NCBI GenBank assembly: GCA_900319225.1
Contig: ONNV01000007.1
Location: forward strand, 112,888-176,887
Length of the DNA stretch: 64,000 nt
From: an uncultured Prevotellaceae bacterium
GTDB lineage: Bacteria > Bacteroidota > Bacteroidia > Bacteroidales > Bacteroidaceae
Reading direction: 5' to 3'
Part shown: positions 59,487-64,000 of the stretch, piece after piece
Position numbering within the stretch: position 1 is the stretch's first letter
Layout: the number at the start of each line of letters is the position of its first letter
The notes under the pieces: generated by a model
Seen by the model: the letters and a program-made list of their open reading frames with translations, nothing else
The model's database searches: none
What the model was told of the DNA's origin: nothing
Translations under genes and position numbers: made by a program

Positions 59487-61955
59487 ATGACATATTCCAT
59501 TGATGATATTGTGCTCATGACAGGAGCTGAAAGGCGTGGTTTCTGCCCGGCCAGGATATCCTGGCTCCTTACGGACAGCCGCTCACTCTGTTTTCCTGCC
59601 GAGACCCTTTTCTTTGCCCTGGTGAGCAAGAGGAATGACGGTCACAACTATATCCAGGAGCTCTATAAGCGTGGTGTAAGGAATTTTGTTGTGAGCCGCC
59701 TGCCGGACAATATGGAGAACTACAAGGAGTCAAATTTCCTTCTTGTAAGGGATACCCTGGCTGCATTGCAGCTGCTGGCAGCTGAGCACAGGAAGAATTT
59801 TGACATTCCTGTAATAGGAGTTACGGGCAGTAACGGCAAGACCATGATAAAGGAATGGCTTTACCAGCTGCTGGAACCGGATTATGCGGTTACCCGCTCA
59901 CCCAAGAGCTATAACTCACAGATAGGCGTTCCGCTCTCTGTATGGCTGCTTAACAAACAGTCTGAGATAGGAATATTTGAGGCCGGCATCTCCAAGAAGG
60001 ATGAGATGCCCCAGCTCTGGAAGATAATCAAACCTACCATAGGCGTACTCTCCAACATAGGTCTTGCACATCAGGAGAATTTCCAGTCACTCCAGGACAA
60101 GTGCGTGGAGAAACTGAATCTGTTCAGGGACTGTGACGTGGTTATCTACAACGGTGACAATGACCTGATACAGAGCTGTGTTGACAAGACTGTCATTACG
60201 GCCCGTGAGATTGCATGGTCACGAAGGGATCAGGACAAGCCGCTGTACATATCATCTGTGGTAAAGGGTACTGACTCAACTGAGATCACATACCGCTACA
60301 TAGGTCTTGAGAGCAAGTTCACCATCCCGTTCATTGATGATGCATCGATAGAGGATGTGCTGCACTGCCTGGCCGTATGCATCTATCTCATGGTTCCGCC
60401 GGAGAAGATTACCGAGCGGATGGCCCGTCTGGAGCCGCTGGCCATGCGTTTGGAGGTTAAGGACGCCAAGCAGGGCTGCATAATCATCAATGACAGCTAC
60501 AACTCCGATATCTCATCACTCGGCATAGCACTTGATTTCATGGCACGCCGTCAGGACGGCAAGTCAAAGAATAGGACGCTTATACTTTCAGACATACTCC
60601 AGTCCGGATGGTCCGTACACGAGCTGTACCGTAAGGTGGCGCAGCTGGTTGAGAGCCGCGGCATCACAAAGCTGATAGGAATAGGTGAGGACATATCATC
60701 AGAGTCCAAACGTTTTGACGTTCAGCAGAAATACTTCTTTGAGAACACCAAGGAGTTCCTCAAGTCCGATGTGTTCAAGAGCCTGCACAATGAACTCATA
60801 CTGATAAAGGGCGCCCGTGTATTTGAGTTCGAGAAGATAGTGGAGCGCCTGGAACTCAAGGTGCATGAGACCATCCTTGAGGTTAACCTGCAGGCTATTG
60901 CCGATAACCTGAACCGTTACCGCAGTATGCTCAAACCCGGAACGGGTATTGTATGCATGGTTAAGGCATCGGCCTACGGATCAGGTGCCATAGAGGTGGC
61001 CAAGACGCTGCAGGACCGTCAGGTGGATTATCTGGCTGTGGCTGTGGCCGATGAGGGCGCCGAGCTGCGCAAGGCCGGCATCACCACCAATATCATGGTC
61101 ATGAACCCGGAGAGGACATCGTTCAACACCATGTTTGACCATAAGCTGGAGCCCGAGGTCTACAGCTTCCACCTGTTGGATATGATTATCCGTGCCGCCG
61201 AGCATAACGGCGTCACCAATTTCCCCATACATATCAAGATTGATACCGGCATGCACCGTCTGGGATTCGCCCCTGATGACGTGCCGGAACTGGTACACCG
61301 TCTGCAGAGGCAGACTGCCGTAATTCCCTGCTCCGTGTTCTCCCATTTTGTGGGCAGTGACAGCAGTGAATTTGATGATTTCAGCAAACTCCAGATTGAG
61401 CGTTTCAATCAGGCTGCCGATGCATTGCAGGCTGCTTTCAAGCATCATATACTGCGTCATATCTGCAACTCGGCAGGTATAGAGAGGTTCCCCGATGTAC
61501 ATTATGATATGGTTCGTCTGGGTCTGGGCCTTTACGGTATCAACCCGCTGGATAACCAGCCTCTGGAGACTGTATGCACGCTCAAGACCACCATACTGCA
61601 GATACGTGAACTGGACAAGGGCGAGACCGTGGGTTACAGCCGTAAGGGTAAGATAACCAAGCATTCACGCATAGCAGCCATACCTATCGGTTATGCCGAC
61701 GGTCTGGACCGCCATCTGGGTAACGGCAATGCCTACTGTCTGGTAAACGGTCAGAAGGCCTACTATGTGGGTAACATATGCATGGATGTCTGCATGATTG
61801 ACGTTACCGATATAGAGTGCCAGGAGGGTGACAGCGTCGAGATATTCGGTCCCAACCTGCCGGTACATGTGCTGTCGGATATCCTGGGCACCATCCCGTA
61901 TGAGATCATATCCACTGTCTCAATACGCGTAAAACGCGTCTATTACACTGAATAA
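59487..61955 (+). CDS. Bifunctional MurF-like ligase / alanine racemase
   Basis: Fusion of 822 residues. Residues 1-450 form a Mur ligase (GVTGSNGKT at 111-119, SYNSQIGVPLSVW, and INDSYNSDISSLG); residues about 455-822 form alanine racemase, with the PLP lysine in VKASAYGSG (Lys493), the second-face tyrosine in VGYSRKG (about Tyr717) and PIGYADGLDR. The racemase supplies D-alanine for the cell wall. The fusion is typical of Bacteroidota. Because a separate murF is at 28718, the ligase half may be secondary or inactive; its P-loop is intact but its later motifs are less typical. Confidence 0.92.
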   Translation: MTYSIDDIVLMTGAERRGFCPARISWLLTDSRSLCFPAETLFFALVSKRNDGHNYIQELYKRGVRNFVVSRLPDNMENYKESNFLLVRDTLAALQLLAAEHRKNFDIPVIGVTGSNGKTMIKEWLYQLLEPDYAVTRSPKSYNSQIGVPLSVWLLNKQSEIGIFEAGISKKDEMPQLWKIIKPTIGVLSNIGLAHQENFQSLQDKCVEKLNLFRDCDVVIYNGDNDLIQSCVDKTVITAREIAWSRRDQDKPLYISSVVKGTDSTEITYRYIGLESKFTIPFIDDASIEDVLHCLAVCIYLMVPPEKITERMARLEPLAMRLEVKDAKQGCIIINDSYNSDISSLGIALDFMARRQDGKSKNRTLILSDILQSGWSVHELYRKVAQLVESRGITKLIGIGEDISSESKRFDVQQKYFFENTKEFLKSDVFKSLHNELILIKGARVFEFEKIVERLELKVHETILEVNLQAIADNLNRYRSMLKPGTGIVCMVKASAYGSGAIEVAKTLQDRQVDYLAVAVADEGAELRKAGITTNIMVMNPERTSFNTMFDHKLEPEVYSFHLLDMIIRAAEHNGVTNFPIHIKIDTGMHRLGFAPDDVPELVHRLQRQTAVIPCSVFSHFVGSDSSEFDDFSKLQIERFNQAADALQAAFKHHILRHICNSAGIERFPDVHYDMVRLGLGLYGINPLDNQPLETVCTLKTTILQIRELDKGETVGYSRKGKITKHSRIAAIPIGYADGLDRHLGNGNAYCLVNGQKAYYVGNICMDVCMIDVTDIECQEGDSVEIFGPNLPVHVLSDILGTIPYEIISTVSIRVKRVYYTE

Positions 61956-61973
61956 CTAACCTATAAATACAAA

Positions 61974-63434
61974 ATGACAACTTCAAACACAAACTCAAAC
62001 GCCCAGCGTATGACAAATTTCCGCTGGGTATTGTGCGCCCTCCTTTTTGTGGCCACAACAGTCAATTACCTGGACCGTCAGGTGCTTTCACTTACCTGGA
62101 AGGATTTTATCTCAGCTGATTTCGGTTGGAGTGACAGCCAGTATGGTACCATTACCGGTTTCTTTTCCATTTTCTATGCCGTAGCCTGCCTGTTCAGCGG
62201 CAAGTTCATTGACAAGCTGGGTACCCGCAAGGGTTATCTGTGGGCCATATTCATCTGGTCAATAGGTGCCTGCATGCATGCTGCCTGCGGATGGGGCGCC
62301 CTCAAATGGGCCGGAGCCGAGTCAATGGAGGCTGCCAAGAATTCGGCCGATATCATGCTGCTTGTTACAACGGCATCTGTCTACATGTTCATATTCTGCC
62401 GTGCGGTGCTGGCACTTGGTGAATCCGGAAACTTCCCGGCTGCCATCAAGGTTACAGCCGAGTATTTCCCCAAGAAGGACCGCGCGTTCGCAACATCGAT
62501 ATTCAATGCCGGAGCATCGGTAGGTGCGCTGGCAGCTCCCGCCATGATTCCGCCTCTGGCTGCCAAGTGGGGCTGGGAGATGGCATTCATTATCATCGGT
62601 GCTCTGGGCTTTGTATGGATGTTCTTCTGGTTCGGACTTTACCGCAAGCCGGAGCAGTCCAGGTTCGTGAACCAGGCTGAGCTGGAGTATATACATCAGG
62701 ATGATGCCGCCGAGCTGGCTGCCGCCAAGGCTGCCGAGCCGGTCAAGGAGGAGAAATCAATTCCCTTCTTCAAATGCTTCACATTCCGTCAGACATGGGC
62801 TTTCATCTGCGGTAAGTTCTTTACTGACGGTGTCTGGTGGTTCTTCCTGTTCTGGGCTCCTGCATATTTCAGTGACCAGTATGGTTACCGCTCGGATTCA
62901 GCAATGGCAATCAAGCTGATATTCGTGCTCTATCTGATTGTTACCGTGGTAAGTATAGGCGGTGGTTACCTGCCCAAGTTCTTTGTTGAGAAGAAGGGTA
63001 TGGAACCTTACTCAGGCCGTATGAAGGCTATGCTCATATTCGCCTTCTTCCCGCTGCTGGCCCTGTTCGCACAGCCTCTGGGTAAGTACAGTGCATGGTT
63101 CCCCGCAATCATCATCGGTCTGGCCGGTGCCGGACATCAGGCTTGGTCTGCCAACCTCTACTCAACAATCGGTGACATGTTCCCCAAGTCAACTATCGGA
63201 ACCATTACCGGCGTAGGTACCACCATGGGTGGTCTGGCATCATTCATGATCAACAAGGGTGCAGGTATGCTCTTTACCAAGAGTGACGCTATGGGCTCCG
63301 CCTTCTCATTCCTTGGCTTTGAGGGCAAGGAGGCTGGATATATGATTGTGTTCTGCATTTGCGCCGTGGCGTATTTGGTGGGATGGACGGTTATGAAACT
63401 GCTGGTTCCTAGGTATAAACCTATCGAAGCTTGA
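61974..63434 (+). CDS. MFS transporter of the anion:cation symporter type (hexuronate-like)
   Basis: Protein of 486 residues with about 12 helices. The start FRWVLCALLFVATTVNYLDRQVLSLTWKDF and GKFIDKLGTRKGYLWAIFIWSIG, then ALGESGNFPAAIKVTAEYFPKKDRAFATSIFNAG, match ExuT-like transporters for glucuronate/galacturonate. The substrate is inferred from the family only. No uronate catabolic gene is within the window, although the locus may continue beyond it. It starts 18 bases after murF-alr without a promoter box, so it may be co-transcribed. The stop is followed by repeats. Confidence 0.85.
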   Translation: MTTSNTNSNAQRMTNFRWVLCALLFVATTVNYLDRQVLSLTWKDFISADFGWSDSQYGTITGFFSIFYAVACLFSGKFIDKLGTRKGYLWAIFIWSIGACMHAACGWGALKWAGAESMEAAKNSADIMLLVTTASVYMFIFCRAVLALGESGNFPAAIKVTAEYFPKKDRAFATSIFNAGASVGALAAPAMIPPLAAKWGWEMAFIIIGALGFVWMFFWFGLYRKPEQSRFVNQAELEYIHQDDAAELAAAKAAEPVKEEKSIPFFKCFTFRQTWAFICGKFFTDGVWWFFLFWAPAYFSDQYGYRSDSAMAIKLIFVLYLIVTVVSIGGGYLPKFFVEKKGMEPYSGRMKAMLIFAFFPLLALFAQPLGKYSAWFPAIIIGLAGAGHQAWSANLYSTIGDMFPKSTIGTITGVGTTMGGLASFMINKGAGMLFTKSDAMGSAFSFLGFEGKEAGYMIVFCICAVAYLVGWTVMKLLVPRYKPIEA

Positions 63435-63447
63435 TAGTGAAGCCTCC

Positions 63448-63466
63448 GGCGGGCTCTCGCTGCTTC
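63448..63466 (+). repeat. Post-stop 19-mer shared with the CoA ligase 3' end
   Basis: GGCGGGCTCTCGCTGCTTC; the same sequence with one change follows the CoA ligase gene at 4971-4989 on the minus strand. Both stand shortly after a stop codon, in the sense direction. Confidence 0.6.
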
Positions 63467-63485
63467 GCGGCTCTCGTTTTTTTTT

Positions 63486-63605
63486 GTTTACGTATCCGTA
63501 AACATCCAGCCAATAAATTGGCTGGCTACCATTATCCAATGCCTACGGCATTAGTTGTGCCGTTAGGCACATAATAGGGGTAGCCAGCCGTTTCAACGGC
63601 TGGAT
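63486..63605. repeat. Palindrome cluster with two alternative foldings
   Basis: Four local hairpins: GTTTACG/CGTAAAC (63486-63503); CCAGCCAAT-aa-ATTGGCTGG (63506-63525); GCCTA-CGGCA/TGCCG-TAGGC (63541-63568); CCAGCCGTT-tc-AACGGCTGG (63584-63603). The second and fourth are related, so GGCTGGCTACC (63520-63530) can also pair with GGTAGCCAGCC (63579-63589), and ATCCAGCC (63504) with GGCTGGAT (63598), closing a larger structure. Confidence 0.75.
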
Positions 63606-63678
63606 CTTTCCAAATATAAATACGTTTCCTTGTGCGTGTGCCTAATTCGCACAAGGTTTCCACCTGCACACACCAACA

Positions 63679-63900
63679 AGGTTTCCAGTTGCAGTTCAGT
63701 AAAACAATACCCTCGCGAGCGAAGCTAGCGAGGGTATTGTTTTACCCGGCCTGGAAGGCCGGCAGAGTGGAATGGAACGAAGTGGAATTTTTACATTAAG
63801 CCAAACGAATAAAGGAAACTTGTTTACTTTATCGTGGCGTGTAAAAATGGGCTAAGCCAATGAAACGGGTTTGGGGCGTCGCCGCCCCAAACTAAAAAAA
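63679..63900 (+). repeat. Variable-stem hairpin element, copy 3, with insertion
   Basis: Starts AGGTTTCCAG. Hairpin A: arms 63699-63716 and 63728-63745, perfect 18-base pairing, stem built on ATACCCTCGC, loop GAGCGAAGCTA. Hairpin B is identical to copies 1 and 2. After GTGGAAT there is a 73-base insertion (63789-63861) absent from copy 1. Hairpin C follows at 63869-63892, then TAAAAAAA. Confidence 0.85.
63789..63861. mobile_element. 73-base palindromic insertion in copy 3
   Basis: Comparison with copy 1 (GTGGAATGAAACGGG) shows an insert flanked by AAT on both sides. It has TTTTTACA/TGTAAAAA near its ends (63788-63795, 63840-63847) and an inner hairpin ATAAAGGAAAC-tt-GTTTACTTTAT (63809-63832). 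It could be a miniature mobile palindrome, or alternatively copy 1 could have lost it. Confidence 0.5.
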
Positions 63901-64000
63901 TGTTGTTCCTAATACGCAGACTAACCCATCTGGAAGATGGGTGTTTCCGAAGGAAACTAAAATGAGGTCAAGGAATGTCTTGACATTCCAGCTAGCGACT

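Overview
The window is a compact chromosome segment of a member of the order Bacteroidales (Bacteroidota), at roughly 50 percent GC. The evidence is the protein families (a MurF-alanine racemase fusion, a separate QueA-like protein of 414 residues, a FISUMP-domain protein, outer-membrane barrels, many lipoproteins), the Bacteroidota promoter signature TAnnTTTG in front of most transcription units, tRNA genes without an encoded CCA, and start codons without Shine-Dalgarno sequences. I cannot fix the genus. No insertion sequence, prophage or CRISPR array is visible.

Layout. 1-3890: end of the division cluster (partial ftsQ, ftsA, ftsZ) with convergent recO. 4003-4416: tRNA-Glu and rpsT. 4417-5002: a block of palindromic repeats. 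5003-9472: an operon alternating two CoA ligases with two XRE-cupin regulators. 9651-11606: gyrB. 11979-16844: a four-subunit 2-oxoacid:ferredoxin oxidoreductase, an FKBP lipoprotein and glycyl-tRNA synthetase. 17062-21794: parC, a DUF3316-like protein, an S41 peptidase and tRNA-Leu. 21970-28465: a giant alpha-2-macroglobulin and a small outer-membrane barrel. 28718-32253: murF, an SGNH hydrolase, folP, cdaA. 32403-34331: groES-groEL. 34495-38366: purN, deoD, a lipoprotein, prmC, recX, comF. 38460-40835: a QueA-like enzyme and an orphan sugar-binding lipoprotein. 40923-43636: a BlaI repressor with a BlaR1-type peptidase carrying a FISUMP domain. 43794-45906: a HAD phosphatase and a DUF4424/YARHG-like protein. 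46271-49788: etfB, etfA, acyl-CoA dehydrogenase. 49988-52467: MATE exporter and M20 hydrolase. 52573-54666: a candidate small RNA followed by an ABC-type ATPase and a DUF4435 TOPRIM protein, a pair of the PARIS/OLD type. 54583-59314: dxs, trkA, trkH. 59487-63434: murF-alr and a hexuronate-type MFS transporter. 63435-64000: another palindromic repeat block.

Most genes are housekeeping and familiar. The unusual content lies between genes. Two palindrome families recur. Family 1 (three copies) has long stems whose sequence differs completely between copies while pairing, loop and flanks are kept. Family 2 (four copies) carries the core GGGACAGTCCC, and every copy abuts or contains a stop codon. 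In addition, the 3' end of tRNA-Leu is inverted-duplicated right after the gene, a 140-base palindrome runs into the MATE gene, and a multi-branched structured region lies downstream of gyrB. Among the proteins, the ncRNA-ATPase-TOPRIM locus and the BlaI/M56-FISUMP sensor with twin operators are the best candidates for undescribed systems. Several start codons lie only 4-8 bases after a TAnnTTTG box, which predicts leaderless mRNAs.
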